DNA of 64,000 nucleotides from JAOUEA01 sp963734685. GTDB taxonomy: Bacteria > Actinomycetota > UBA4738 > HRBIN12. The notes under the pieces are model-generated. The model was not told the origin of the DNA. It did not search any database and saw only the letters and a list, made by a program, of their open reading frames with translations. The DNA lies in the NCBI GenBank assembly GCA_963734685.1, contig CAVTIC010000002.1, forward strand, positions 62,001 to 126,000. Direction: 5' to 3'. Below, piece by piece: positions 45,836 to 56,200 of the stretch; position 1 is the stretch's first letter; the number at the start of each line of letters is the position of its first letter. The position numbers and the translations under genes are program-made.

Positions 45836-47350
45836 CTCGAAGACCTCCATCCATCCAGCCATTGCGGGCCGAGTGCTCCGGTGACCGTGTCGATCCGAAC
45901 ATGCCGCTCGCTTTCACCCCAGGTGACCGGGTGTCCAGCCGCCTCCGACGAGAACGACCCGCCACGCCAGCTCTGGACCGTCAGCTCGTCGATGGGCTGC
46001 GGCTCGCCGATGCCGTCGCCCATGTCGACGACGAGCCACTGCGTCGGACGCCCGCCCCTCGTCCCGACGTGAAGGCCAACCTGGAGCCGTCGGGCGACCA
46101 CGTGGGTCGGAGCGAGAGCGCGAGGCAGCAGCCTGGATCGAAGACCATCGTCGGGTTCGAGCCGTCAGACGCGACCGTCCAGATCTGCCCGCTATGCCAC
46201 CGCCGGACCCGGGTTCCTTGACGGTAGTAGACAGCGGTGGTGTACGCGATCTGGGTGCCGTCCGAGGACACACGCTCACCTCGGGACATCCCGGAACGGG
46301 CCGACCGCCTGGGGCCGGAGGACGAAGCAGCTCCGAGCCCTCGGCGTCCAGGACCCGCGCGCCCCATCGTCCACGTCGGGCCCCTGCGGACGGTGCGTCG
46401 AGGGCGAGCTTCGTGCCGTCGGGCAACGACTCGATCCCGCCGGGCCACCCGCCGCCGAGCCTCCGCTGACGACCCCTTGATACGTGGCGATCCGCGACCA
46501 CTCGCCGCTCCCCAGGTCGACCAGGTAGAGAGCGCCGCCTGCCGCGAGCGCGATCCGGCTCCCGTCCGGGGTCCGAGACAACGCGGTGATCTGACCGTCG
46601 ACCCGTCCCAACGACCGTCGCGTCCCGTCGGACGGATCGAAGACGAAGAGCTCGCTGTCGCATGCGCGCGACACGTTCCCGCGGCCAAGTTGAGGAGGCG
46701 TAGGCGACCCCCCTGCCGGCCGGCCCCCACGCCCACACGTGTGGCCGACGTTCGCCGGATGGCACGAGGCGCAGGGACCGGCCACGTGCCGAGGCCCACC
46801 TCCCGCGCCGACGACCCAGAGCCCGCCTCGGCGCGCGGCAGGACTCCCGGATCGCCCCCAGAGCAGGACACTTCGAACGCCACCCACCAGCCGTCCGCCG
46901 ACCAGGCCGCGCGGCCGAGAGCGGCGCGGCCAGCCGCCGCGAACGTAGCCGCAATCGATGACGGCTGAAGTGTCCGCGAAGAGACGGAGCTGACCCGTCC
47001 CCGGATCCTGGGCGGCGAGGTCGACCGCGGAGGATCCTGCCATCTCCGCGAACTCGATGAGCTCTCCGTTCCGGCGCGGACCGGCCGACGCCAGTGGGGC
47101 TCGGTCTGGGCTCGGCGGGACGAGGAGGCGCGGCCCGGAACGCCGACCAGAGAATCGCGAGTGCTCCGAGGAAGACGACGAACGCGACGACGGCCGCTAC
47201 CAACCGTTTCCGAGGGAGTCCGCCAGGCCCTCCGTCGGGTGCCGGCAACTCGGTCGGCCCCGGCCGGGTCGCCCGGCTCTCGATCTCAGCCCACAGGTCG
47301 GGTCGAGGGAACCCTTCGAACTCACGATTGAGCTCCTGCTTCAGTCCCAT
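45832..47350 (-). CDS. Membrane-anchored TolB-like propeller (putative anti-sigma partner), frameshifted
   Basis: The start MGLKQELNREFEGFPRPDLWAEI at 47350, a transmembrane helix (RLVAAVVAFVVFLGALAILW) and then WD/TolB-like blade sequences (ELFVFDPSDGTRRSLG; ALSRTPDGSRIALAAGGALYLVDLGSGEW; WTVASDGSNPTMVFDPGCC; PTWSPDGSRLAF) describe a single-pass protein with an outer propeller. About eight frame changes separate the pieces, so the exact sequence is unreliable. It overlaps the sigma-factor gene by 10 bases. In actinobacteria such TM proteins next to ECF sigma genes usually act as anti-sigma or signal-sensing partners. Frame-corrected reads would be needed for certainty. Confidence 0.62.
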
Positions 47351-47789
47351 GACACGTCCTCCCCGAGGAGCTCCTTCAGCCGGTTCCGCGCGCGATGCAG
47401 GTGGACCCGGGCAGTGGATGCGCTCGAGGCCGAGCGCTTCGGCCACCTCGGTGACCGGCCGGTCGGCGTAGTAGCGCAAGAGCACCGCGGCGCGCTGGCG
47501 TTCGGGCAACGCGCGGATCGCGGCGAGAACCCGCGTATCGGCGACCTCGGGTTCGTAGGCGCGTTCCGGCACGTCGGGAGAGAGCCTGGACCGTCGCTTC
47601 AGCTCGCCGGCCGCCAGCCGGAAAGCAGCGGTCCAGACCCAAGCGGTCGCATCCCGCACGTCGTCCCCACGGCGGAGCAATTGGGCGAAGGCCTCAGCGA
47701 CGGCGTCGTCTGCGACGCCACGATCGCCCGCGTACGCGAACACGGCCGACCACACCCGACCGCCCTCGATCCCGGTACAGGCGTTCCAC
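47341..47789 (-). CDS. ECF-type RNA polymerase sigma factor
   Basis: A GTG at 47789 gives VERLYRD, then GGRVWSAVFAYAGDRGVADDAVAEAFAQLLRR (region 2), TAWVWTAAFRLAAGELKRR, and region 4 (VLAAIRALPERQRAAVLLRYYADRPVTEVAEALGLE) ending VHLHRARNRLKELLGEDV. About 150 residues, short but complete in its two main regions. Frame changes lie near 47765 and 47418. It should direct a regulon in response to the membrane protein encoded next. The first gene of a three-gene minus-strand operon. Confidence 0.8.
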
Positions 47790-47795
47790 GCTCGC

Positions 47796-47865
47796 CGAGG
47801 CCACCTGCGCATCCTGCACGTCATCATCTATGGGCGCGAATGTGGCGGCTTTCGTTTACATCCGG
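47796..47865. repeat. Duplicated upstream segment, copy 2
   Basis: This stretch nearly matches 42525-42593 and lies between the sigma gene and the second LuxR gene. Directly after the shared TTTACATCCGG the two loci diverge: copy 1 continues with about 80 bases before its LuxR start, whereas copy 2 jumps straight to codons for VGREEE, suggesting a deletion of the original start. Confidence 0.8.
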
Positions 47866-50640
47866 TCGGCAGGGAGGAGGAACGCGCAGCCCTCTTCGCG
47901 TTCCTCCAGACGCGGCCGGCCCTTCCCGCGCCTTCGTGCTGGAGGGCGAAGCCGGGATCGGCAAGACCACGCTGTGGCAGCAGGGGCTCGATCGGGCCTC
48001 CGCCCTCTCCTACCGGGTACTTTCGTGCAGGCCGTCGGGAACGGAGACGCGGGTCTCGTTCGCAGCCCTGGGCGATCTGCTCGAGCCCGTCGTCAACGAT
48101 GTACTCCCCGCGCTCCCGGAGCCGCAGTGTCGCGCGCTCGCCGTGGCCCTGCTCCTGGAGGATCCCGCGGGGACGGGGCCGAGCCAGCGGGCGATCGCGC
48201 TCGCGTTCCTCGGAGTGATCCGCGCGCTCGCCGAAAGAGAACCGGTCGCCATCGCGGTCGACGACATCCAATGGCTGGATGGATCTTCCTTATTCGTGCT
48301 CGAGTTCGCACTTCGACGCCTGCAAGAGGAACCCGTTGCCGTTCTCCTCACCATAAGGGCGAGCGAAGCTGAAACCTCGGTCGGCCTCGATCACGCCTTC
48401 CCAGAGGACAGGATCCAACGGATGAGCGTGGAGCCGCTGAGCCTGGGAGCCATCCACCGGCTCCTCAACAACCGGCTCGGGCTCGTTCTGTCGCGCCCCA
48501 GGCTGCGCCGCGTCCACGAGCTCTCGGGAGGGAATCCGTTCTGCGCGCTCGAGCTCGGTCGCGCGTTCAAGCGCGGAGCGATCCGGATCGAGCGGGGCGA
48601 ATCCCTTCCCGGTAGACTCGCGGCCCTGGTCAACGACCGGCTCGTGGGGCTCCCGGCGGATACCCGCGAGGCCCTGCTCGTCGCTTCTGCTCTGTCGCAG
48701 CCGACGATCGAACTCGTCGGGCGTGCCGGTATCCGGGAGCCAGCGGATCGACTCGCTCCCGCCCTCGAGGGCAACGTGATCGAGGTCGAGAATGGTCGGA
48801 TCCGGTTCTCGCACCCGATGCTCGCTTCTGGGGTCTATGCGGCGATCCGCCCTTCGGAGCTGCGCGCGCTGCATCGACGGCTCGCGGACGCGGTGCCTGA
48901 CCCGGAAGAGCGCGCGCGACACCTCGCACTCGCCGCCGAGGGGCCGAAAGCGGATGTCGCTTCAGCGCTCGAAGAGGCCGCTAGGCGGGCCCATTCCCGC
49001 GGCGCCCTAGAGGTTGCCACCGAGCTCTCCTTGCAGGCGCGCCAGATGACACCTCCTGATCGGGAAGATGAACGGCGTGAGCGAGCGATCCAGGCGGTGG
49101 CCTACGCGTTCGAGTCAGGGGAAAGCAGCCGAGCCCGGGCTCTGCTCGAGGAGACGCTCACGTCCGCACCGGCGGGCCCGCCGCGCGCGCTGGCGCTCTA
49201 CTGGCTCGGCTACCTTCAGGAGTACGAGGGCGACCGTCGACGGGCAGTCAAGCTCTTCCACAGCGCGCTCCTCGAGGTGGGTGACGACGAAGCTCTTCGC
49301 TCGCGGATCGAGGGCGAGCTCGCGAGCGCACTCTTCCTCATGCGGAGGGACCTTGCTCGCGCCGCCCAACACGCCGAAACGGCGGTCTCCTTGGCGGAGC
49401 AGAACGGAGATGTCCCAGCACTGGTCGTTGCGCTTGCCCAACAGGGATTGGCCGACGCGATCATCGGGCGATCCGAGTGGAGGGACGCTCTCCGTCGTGG
49501 GATCGACTTGGAGCGGGAGGCGGAGTCGATCCCGCTCACCGAAACATCCTCGTTCGGGCTGGCAGCCATCCTCACCTGGACAGACGAGTTCGACGAGGCC
49601 CGCAGGATCTTCCGCTCCTTGCGCGAGCGCGCAGATGAACGAGCCGAGGAGGGCGCACTCCCCTGGATCCTGGCGAATCTCGGTCTCGTCGAGTACCTCG
49701 CTGGCCGTTGGGAGGAGGCGAGCCGGTGCGCCGAGGAGGGGAGCGAGATCGCTCTGCAGACCGGCCAGGGGCCGCAGGGTCTCTTCGCCAAGGGCGTGCG
49801 AGCGCTCGTCCGCGCCGCGCGTGGGGACGAGGGTGCGCGGTCCGACGCTGAGGCCGCGCTCGCGAGTGGGGAGAAGGGCGGGGTGATGGTCGCCGGCATC
49901 TTGGGCGCCTCCGCCCTGGCCGTGCTCGAGCTCTCGCATGGGTACCCAGAGCTGGTTCACGCCCTGCTCGGTCCACTCGGCGAGCGGCTGGAGAAGGCCG
50001 GAGTGCGTGAGCCCGGCTCGGTTCGTTTCCTACCTGACGAGATCGAGGCGCTCATCGATCTCGATCGCCTCGCGGAAGCCGAGGCGCTCCTCGCTCGCCT
50101 CGAGCGGCGCGCCCGGAGGCTCGACCGCGCGTCCGCACTCGCCGCAGCCGCCCGGTGCCGAGGTCTCCTGGCAGCGGCCGGGAGCGATCTCGATGGTGCG
50201 CTCACGTCGCTCGAACGTGCGATGTCCGAGCACGAGCGTGTGTCGATGCCGTTCGAACGTGCCCGCACGCTTCTCGTCCTCGGGTCGACGAGACGGCGCG
50301 CGAAGCGCAAACGAGAGGCCAGAGACGCTCTCGACGAGGCGCTGTCGATCTTCGAGGACCTCGGCGCGCGTCCGTGGTCAGGGAAGACGCGAGAAGAACT
50401 CGCTCGCATCGGCGGACGCCCGAGGGCCACGGGGAGCATGACGCCCACCGAGCGGCAAGTCGCCGCGCTGGTCGCCGAAGGCCGCTCGAACAAGGAGGTG
50501 GCCGCCGCGCTGTTCGTCACCGTCAAGACCGTCGAGTCGCACCTCTCAAGGGTCTACGCCAAGCTCGGAGTTCGCTCGCGTACCGAGCTCGCCCATCGCC
50601 TCACGGCCGAGACTCGGGGTACGAGGCGAGTAAACCCTAG
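47830..50640 (+). CDS. Large LuxR-family (LAL-like) ATPase regulator, copy 2
   Basis: A paralogue of the regulator at 42672. Walker A LEGEAGIGKTTLW and IAVDDIQWLDGSS are followed by the helical repeats (ALYWLGYLQEYEGDRR; LGLVEYLAGRWEEASRCAEEG) and an intact LuxR domain (MTPTERQVAALVAEGRSNKEVAAALFVTVKTVESHLSRVYAKLGVRSRTELAHRL). From about 47940 to 50600 the frame is continuous. The start is unclear: the codons before VGREEERAALFAFLQTRP have no good start and need a frame change near 47932. The natural stop is probably TAG 50638 after one shift near 50620; otherwise translation would run into the next gene. Long near-identical blocks (ELGRAFKRGA; LVASALS) show recent duplication. Confidence 0.8.
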
Positions 50641-50716
50641 AGGTTCCTCCGATTCCTCGCGGCAGCACGCCGCCTACCGTGCCACTCGTGGGATCTCGAC
50701 CCAAGGAGGTGCTCCC

Positions 50717-51211
50717 ATGGGAACCAAGCTCAAGCTCGCAGCTGTCGTTGCGTGCCTGTTGGGGTTCGTCGGCGTCACGGTCGCCGCGGCCGGCTCACCC
50801 CGCACCGATGACCGGGGATCCGTGACGACGCTGCACCTGGTGGCCAAAGAGGTCGACTCGACCTTCCTCGACCTCGGCGACACAGACTTCAGCGTGGGGG
50901 ATCAGTTGGCGTTCTCCAACGATCTCTACCACGCAGGCAAGAAAGTCGGCAAGGACGCTGGATGGTGCGTTGTCGCCCGCCTGACGGCGAGCGGGGCCTC
51001 CACGTTCAAGTGCGTGGGCAGCAATGCCTTGCCCGGAGGTCAGATCACCGTTCAGGGCCTCGTCACCTACGGTCCAACGGAGGAGATCAAGGCCGAGCCG
51101 TATCGGTTCGCCATCACGGGAGGCACCGGGAGGTATCGGGAAGCCGACGGCGAAGTCAGGATCGAGGAACTTGGCGGCGGAGTGATCGACCTCACGTTCA
51201 TCGTCGGCTGA
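50717..51211 (+). CDS. Secreted allene-oxide-cyclase-barrel (dirigent-like) protein
   Basis: The ATG follows an ideal AAGGAGGT. A signal peptide (LAAVVACLLGFVGVTVAAAG) precedes a beta barrel of about 140 residues: TTLHLVAKEVDSTFLDLGDTDFSVGDQLAFSNDLYHAGKKVG, GWCVVARLTASGASTFKC and FAITGGTGRYREADGEVRI. The GDQLAFSNDLY and GGTGRYREADGE blocks are typical of bacterial AOC-barrel/dirigent-like proteins. The function in bacteria is unknown. It may be controlled by the upstream LuxR protein. Confidence 0.8.
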   Translation: MGTKLKLAAVVACLLGFVGVTVAAAGSPRTDDRGSVTTLHLVAKEVDSTFLDLGDTDFSVGDQLAFSNDLYHAGKKVGKDAGWCVVARLTASGASTFKCVGSNALPGGQITVQGLVTYGPTEEIKAEPYRFAITGGTGRYREADGEVRIEELGGGVIDLTFIVG

Positions 51212-51271
51212 CGAAGCGGCGCGGCGGGCTGGGACTTGCCGAACGTGGCCCTTCCTGGGCACGACCCTCAG

Positions 51272-51523
51272 ATGGCGGCGACCACGTTCCTCGTTGAGTC
51301 CTACGTGCCGAAGCGAGCGGATGCGGCGCCGAGCGAGCTCGCGAACAGGCTCGGCGCCGCCGCCGACGCGCTGGCACTGGACGTCCACTTCCTACGGGCC
51401 ATCTCCGTCCCCGAAGACGAGATGTGCTTCTACCTGTTCGAGGCACCCTCCGTCGAGGCGGTGCGGCAGGTGGCCGAGCGAGCGGGACTTCGCCACGAAC
51501 GGATCGTCGAAGCGGACCCGTGA
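51272..51523 (+). CDS. DUF4242 (nickel-binding-type) small protein
   Basis: An 83-residue ferredoxin-like protein: TTFLVESYVPKRADAAPSELANRLGAAADAL, HFLRAISVPEDEMCFYLFEAPSVEAVRQVAERAGL. The Y-V-P start, the CFYLFEAPS block and the length match DUF4242/SCO4226-type proteins, one of which binds nickel. ATG 51272 is preferred; a TTG at 51236 would add twelve residues. Confidence 0.75.
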   Translation: MAATTFLVESYVPKRADAAPSELANRLGAAADALALDVHFLRAISVPEDEMCFYLFEAPSVEAVRQVAERAGLRHERIVEADP

Positions 51524-51561
51524 AGGAGGCTGGACGATCGATGGGTGAAGGAGGAAGACCG

Positions 51562-51999
51562 ATGGATCCAGAGGTGGCCGAGGTCTTCGCCGGGCACAAG
51601 AGCCGCCCGGGGGTCGGGGTGCTCGTCGTCGTCGTGGTCGCCGCCGCGCTCGGCATCGTCGCGGGCCGGTGGCTCACAGACATCCGCGAAGACGGACCGG
51701 TCCTCGTCTCGGCCGATCACGCGGACGTAGGCCCATCCGATGCTCTCGGGAGGCCGGCACTCCCACACGGGACGGGCAGGAGCGAGCTGGTGGCGTGGGG
51801 TCTGCTGCAGGCCGCACCGGAGTGCCAACCGGCTGTGGAGATGTCGGGAGCACCGATCGCCACGCGGGGCGAGTTCCTCCAGGAGGCTCGGGAGCTCGTG
51901 AGTGCCAGGTCCGAGGCCGGGTACGAGAACGTGACGTTGCGAGTCAAGCGGTCGGGAGAGCGGGTCTTCGGGGTCCTCTACTACGAGGAGTGCACATGA
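51562..51999 (+). CDS. Hypothetical membrane-anchored protein
   Basis: 145 residues: a short cytoplasmic start (MDPEVAEVFAGHKSRPG), one helix (VGVLVVVVVAAALGIVAGRWL) and an outer domain with WGLLQAAPECQPAVEMSG and a terminal VFGVLYYEECT, so two Cys could form a disulfide. Two in-frame ATGs each have a ribosome site; the one at 51562 has GGAGG at the better distance. Family unknown. Confidence 0.6.
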   Translation: MDPEVAEVFAGHKSRPGVGVLVVVVVAAALGIVAGRWLTDIREDGPVLVSADHADVGPSDALGRPALPHGTGRSELVAWGLLQAAPECQPAVEMSGAPIATRGEFLQEARELVSARSEAGYENVTLRVKRSGERVFGVLYYEECT

Positions 52000-52032
52000 G
52001 CGTTGCATGGGGTCGAGCTGGGTTCCGATGGT

Positions 52033-52998
52033 TCACGCACCACGATGCATCGCCATCGCCATCGCCATCGTGTCCTGGTCGGCGGACGGGACGACGCACG
52101 CCGTCGTGCACGGCCTCGGAGGGACGATCGGCTGGCCGGTTCGCCTGGTGAAGTTCCGGTCGGTCATGCCCTTGCAGGTCTTCCCCGCGTTGAGGCAGGC
52201 GGTGACGAGGTCCTCGAGGGCGTCCTGATTCCATGTGTTCCAGAAGTCCGAGTGGAGCGAGCGTCCTGCACTGGTGCCGAACATCTCATCAGACGACAAG
52301 CTGTACTTCCTGCCGTTCTCGACTTCCCAGGTGAAATGCATCGAGAGGCGGGGGACCTGGATCGGATGGGTCGCCGGGCACCTCGCGCCATCGGGATAGG
52401 CCATGTGTCTGCGGTGATCGAACGAGTCGAGCGCGACCCCGTCCCAGCAACTCGGGAACACGATGTGGGCCTTCACATAGTCGCCGGGCCGCTTCGTGCA
52501 GTTGGGGATCCTCGCCTGGTACGGGGCGGCGTCGTCACACGACCAGCCGACGACCTTGTCGGTGCCCGTCCGCACGAGAGGCGCGCCGGCAACGATCCGT
52601 AAGTCCTGTGGGAAGGCCACGATCGATCCGGACCGGCTCGAGGACGCACGGTAGTAGGCGTTCGCACTCCGCAACTCGACCACGCGGCCTCTGGGGTCGA
52701 GGAGCGCGGGCGCCCAGTAGGCCGAGGTATCCGGGGACAGCTTACAGGTCGTGTCGGCCGAGATCATCTCGTCGTAGATGCTGTCGGCCTTCGTGGCGAC
52801 GTTCGCGACGAACTGGTGGAGGTGACCGGCGCCGGGCTGACCGAATGCGACGATCGGATCGGCGCTTCGGACCCCGGCGTCACGGCAGCCGGTGATCGAG
52901 AACACGCCGGAGCGAGCGGAAGCGGGGGTCGCGGAGGCTCCGAGGAACAGGGCAGCGACCGACGCCATGGTGACGGTCAATCCGATAGCCCGTTTCAT
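52033..52998 (-). CDS. Secreted DUF1996 protein
   Basis: The ATG at 52998 follows GGAGGGAGAGT. A signal peptide (MKRAIGLTVTMASVAALFLGASATPASA) precedes a domain with VAFGQPGAGHLHQFVANVATKADS, SAYWAPALLD, KAHIVFPSCWDGVALDS and HMAYPD; the HLHQF, YWAP and FPSCWDG blocks are diagnostic of DUF1996, known from actinobacteria and fungi. The last residues (TMAMAMAMHRGA) come from a short ATGGCG-type tandem repeat. Function unknown. Confidence 0.87.
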   Translation of the reverse strand: MKRAIGLTVTMASVAALFLGASATPASARSGVFSITGCRDAGVRSADPIVAFGQPGAGHLHQFVANVATKADSIYDEMISADTTCKLSPDTSAYWAPALLDPRGRVVELRSANAYYRASSSRSGSIVAFPQDLRIVAGAPLVRTGTDKVVGWSCDDAAPYQARIPNCTKRPGDYVKAHIVFPSCWDGVALDSFDHRRHMAYPDGARCPATHPIQVPRLSMHFTWEVENGRKYSLSSDEMFGTSAGRSLHSDFWNTWNQDALEDLVTACLNAGKTCKGMTDRNFTRRTGQPIVPPRPCTTACVVPSADQDTMAMAMAMHRGA

Positions 52999-53164
52999 AC
53001 TCTCCCTCCGCAAGGACCGAGCCTTCGTTCACTCGAGCGGTCGTGCTCGAGTGACTCATCGTGTTGGGAGCTTCGGAGGAGCGGCGTGTGCACTTGAGGT
53101 CGAAGGTCCCGCATCGCAGTGCGGTCGTGGTCGCGCGGGACGAGTCACGAGGGAGGCGGAAGCG

Positions 53165-54552
53165 ATGAACGACGGGTTCGACGTGATCGTGATCGGAGCC
53201 GGTCCGCCGGGTGAGAACGCGGCCGGGCGGTGTGCCGACGCGGGACTCAGCGTGGCGATCGTGGAGTCGCGCCTCGTGGGCGGCGAGTGCTCCTTCTGGG
53301 GATGCATCCCGAGCAAGACGTTGCTCCGACCGGGCGACGTGGTCGCGGCGGCGCGACGGGTTCCCGGCGCGGCCGAGGCGGTCACCGGGCCGATCGACGC
53401 TGTCGCCGCGTTCGCGCAGCGTGACTACATGACCAGCTCGTGGAGCGACCGCACGCAGACGCCCTGGCTCGACTCCAAGGGCATCGAGCTCGTGCGCGGC
53501 CACGCCAGGCTCGCGGGGGAGCGCACGGTCGAGGTCGAGACCGATTCGGGTCCGCGACGCCTGTCCGCGACGAAGGCGGTCGTGCTCGCGAACGGCACGA
53601 CCCCGGTGATGCCGCCGATCGACGGGCTGGCCGACGTCGGCGCGTGGGACAACCGCGACGCGACCTCGACGAGCACGGTGCCGCGGCGGTTCCTCGTGCT
53701 CGGGGGCGGCCCGATCGGTGCCGAGCTCGCCCAGGCGTTCCGGCGCCTCGGCTCCGAGGAGGTCACGGTCGTGGAAGGCGGCCAACGCCTGCTGGCTCGT
53801 GAGGAGCCGTTCGTCGGCGAGGAGCTCGCCTCGGCGTTCGACGCCGAGGGCATCGTCGTGCGGACCGGTGTGAGCGCGACCGCCGCGACACGCGACGAGC
53901 GTGGTGTTCGGCTGACCCTCGAGCGACGGTTCCACGGTCGAGGGCGACCAACTGTTGGTCGCCGTGGGCCGGCGCGCGAACACCGGCGACGTCGGGCTCG
54001 ACACGGTCGGGCTCGACCCGGCCGATCGGATCGCGGTCGACGAGCGGCTGCGCGTGCGCGGAGTGCCGGGGGAGTGGCTCTACGCGGTCGGCGACGTGGC
54101 CGGGCTCGCCCAGCTCACGCACATGGGCAAGTACCAGGGGCGGCTCGCCGGCGACGTGATCGCCGGGCGCGACGCCGTCGACGAGTCCGACCACCGGGCG
54201 GTGCCGCGGGTGACGTTCACCGATCCACAGGTGGCCGCCGTCGGCCCGACGGAGGCCGAGGCGCGCGAGCGCGGGCGTCGACGTGCGCGTGCTCCGCGTG
54301 GGCACCGGCGACGTCGCGGGCGCGTACGTGCGCGGCAACGACATCGCCGGCACGAGCCAGCTCGTGATCGACGACTCCCGACGCGTGGTCGTCGGCGCCA
54401 CCTTCACCGGACCCGACGTGCAGGAGATGCTGCACGCCGCGACGATCGCGATCGTGGGCGAGGTGCCGCTGGAGCGGCTGTGGCATGCCGTGCCGGCGTT
54501 CCCGACGGTGAGCGAGGTCTGGCTCCGCCTGCTCGAGGCCTACGGGCTCTGA
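53165..54552 (+). CDS. FAD-dependent pyridine nucleotide-disulfide oxidoreductase
   Basis: A lipoamide dehydrogenase/mercuric reductase-type flavoprotein. FAD motif VIVIGAGPPGENAAGRCADAG, redox-active disulfide GGECSFWGCIPSK, NAD(P) motif FLVLGGGPIGAELAQAF, second FAD motif EWLYAVGDVAGLAQLTHMGKYQG, and dimer domain with VTFTDPQVAAVGPTEAEA. The C-terminal active-site HPT/HAHP region reads WHAVPAFPTVSEVW. About 460 residues, with frame changes near 53935 and 54277. The substrate is unknown; mycothione reductase or a general dehydrogenase are options. Confidence 0.85.
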
Positions 54553-54599
54553 GCCCTCGGGGGGGGGGCGCGCGGGCCGCGGGAGGCCGTCGCCGTCGC

Positions 54600-56058
54600 A
54601 CCCACCGACGCACACCGCGATCCCCGAGGGGCCGCTCCCACTTGGACCGTGTCCACGACAGCGTCCGTGTCGGGGTCGATCTGCGAGACGGTGTCATCCA
54701 GCGTGTTCGCGACCCACACGGCGTCCGCGCTCACAGCCAGTGACCCCGGCGAGTTGCCCACGCTGACCGTCTTGGTGACCCTGTTCGTGGCAGGGTCGAT
54801 CCGAACAACCGTGGTCGATCCGGCCAGCCCCACCCACACGCTGCCGAACCCGACCGCGATCCCTCGCGGGTCGAGTCCGACCGGGATCGTCTCGACGACG
54901 TCGCCACGGTTCGGGTCGATGCGCGAGATCGTCCCGTCGAACCGGTTGGTCACCCACACGGCTCCCTCGCCGGCCGCGATGCCCGCCGGGCCGTCCCGAC
55001 CGGGATCGGTTCCCCAACCGGCGCGTTCGTATCGGGGCTGATCCGTGAGACGGATGGCCCGCCGCTCTCCACGACCCACACAGCGTCGAACCCGACAACG
55101 ATCCCCGTCGGGTCCTCGCCTACCTGGATGGTGTCGCGGACCTCCCGCTGTGACGGTTCGATCCGCGTGACGGTCCCGGCGTCGGGATTGGTCACCCAAA
55201 CGGCGCCGGCCGACGCGGCAACCGACCCAGGTCGCTCCTCGAGTCCGAGCGTCGCGATGACGTCGCCGGATCCCGGGTCGAGGACGCCGATCGAGTTCGG
55301 GTCGATCTCCGAACCTTCTCCGGCCCTGCGAGCCAGCGGGACGGTGACCAGGGCGGCGAGCAGGGCGAACGCGATCACTGCCGCGACGACGTTCCGCCGC
55401 CGGTGACGAGGCCGGCGGGGGGGCGGTCGACCGGACGAATGGGGCGATCGCCTCGGCGGCGTCCCGGTCCTCAGAACGAACCGCGACCACGTGGACCGGC
55501 TGATCGAGGCCCTTCGAGCTCCGCCTCGCCACGCTCGGTGAATCTCACGCCGTCGACCCGTCGGGCGAGGTGGACGATCTCCCGGCTCGCGAGCACCTCG
55601 CCGGCGCGCGCCAGGGAGCAGAGCCGTGCGGCGACGTTCAGAGCGCCGCCCCGGTAGCCGCCCTCCACGGGCACGGCCTCGCCGGCGTCGAGTCCGATCC
55701 CCACCGTGAGCGGAAGGGATGGGTCGGCGATCGTCTCTTCGACGAACCGTTGCTGCAGGGCCACCGCGCCACGGATCGCCCAGCGCGGCGACCCGAAGAC
55801 GACCAGGGCCTCGTCACCGCGGAGCTCGAGCACGTGCCCCCGGTGGTCCTCGACCACCGCGCGAGCCACCTGGGCGAAGCGCCCAGCAAGACGTGCGGCC
55901 CCCTCGTCCCCCCGCTCCTGCGTGAACGACGTGTAGCCACGTACGTCGGCGATCAGGAACGCATGGACATCGGCGTCACCGCTGGCGCCCGCCTGGCGCT
56001 GACGAGCACCCGGCGGCTCGTCCACCGGCGGCGACCTGCCATCCGGCGGAACACTCAC
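54600..56058 (-). CDS. Class III nucleotidyl cyclase fused to a membrane-anchored YVTN propeller
   Basis: From GTG 56058 an N-terminal cyclase domain reads AFLIADVRGYTSFTQERGDEGA (first metal Asp), HVLELRGDEALVVFGSPRWA (second metal Asp) and GGALNVAARLCSLARAGEVLAS. After a linker comes a transmembrane helix (VIAFALLAALVTVPL), then repeats such as SVAASAGAVWVTNPDAGTVTRI, GIAAGEGAVWVTNRFDGTISRIDP and GSLAVSADAVWVANTLDDTVSQIDP, a propeller outside the membrane. Frame changes lie near 55525, 55420, 55020 and toward the 3' end, so the exact end is uncertain. It would couple extracellular sensing to cAMP/cGMP-like synthesis if active. Confidence 0.72.
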
Positions 56059-56200
56059 GCGTCGAGTATCGACCTTTGCCGCTCCCGGCGCGACCCGTGA
56101 GGTGCAGGAAGCTCCAGCCGCACCGGGAGTGTCTTCGAGGAGACCGTAGGTCCGCGTCCTGTCCGCTCGCTCCGGAGGTCGGCGCGATACCCTGCCCCCC

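Noticed and set aside
47057..51211. A single 1384-codon open frame covering the LuxR gene and the secreted barrel protein
   Set aside because: The barrel protein has its own perfect ribosome site, ATG and signal peptide at 50717. The joined frame most likely comes from one frameshift near 50620 that hides the LuxR stop.
52048..52070. Short CATCGC tandem repeat as a regulatory or variable element
   Set aside because: It lies within the last codons of the DUF1996 gene and encodes only a Met-Ala run; three units are too few to argue phase variation.
54559..54568. Run of ten G residues as a phase-variable tract
   Set aside because: It lies in the gap between two convergent genes and does not affect a start or reading frame that I can establish.
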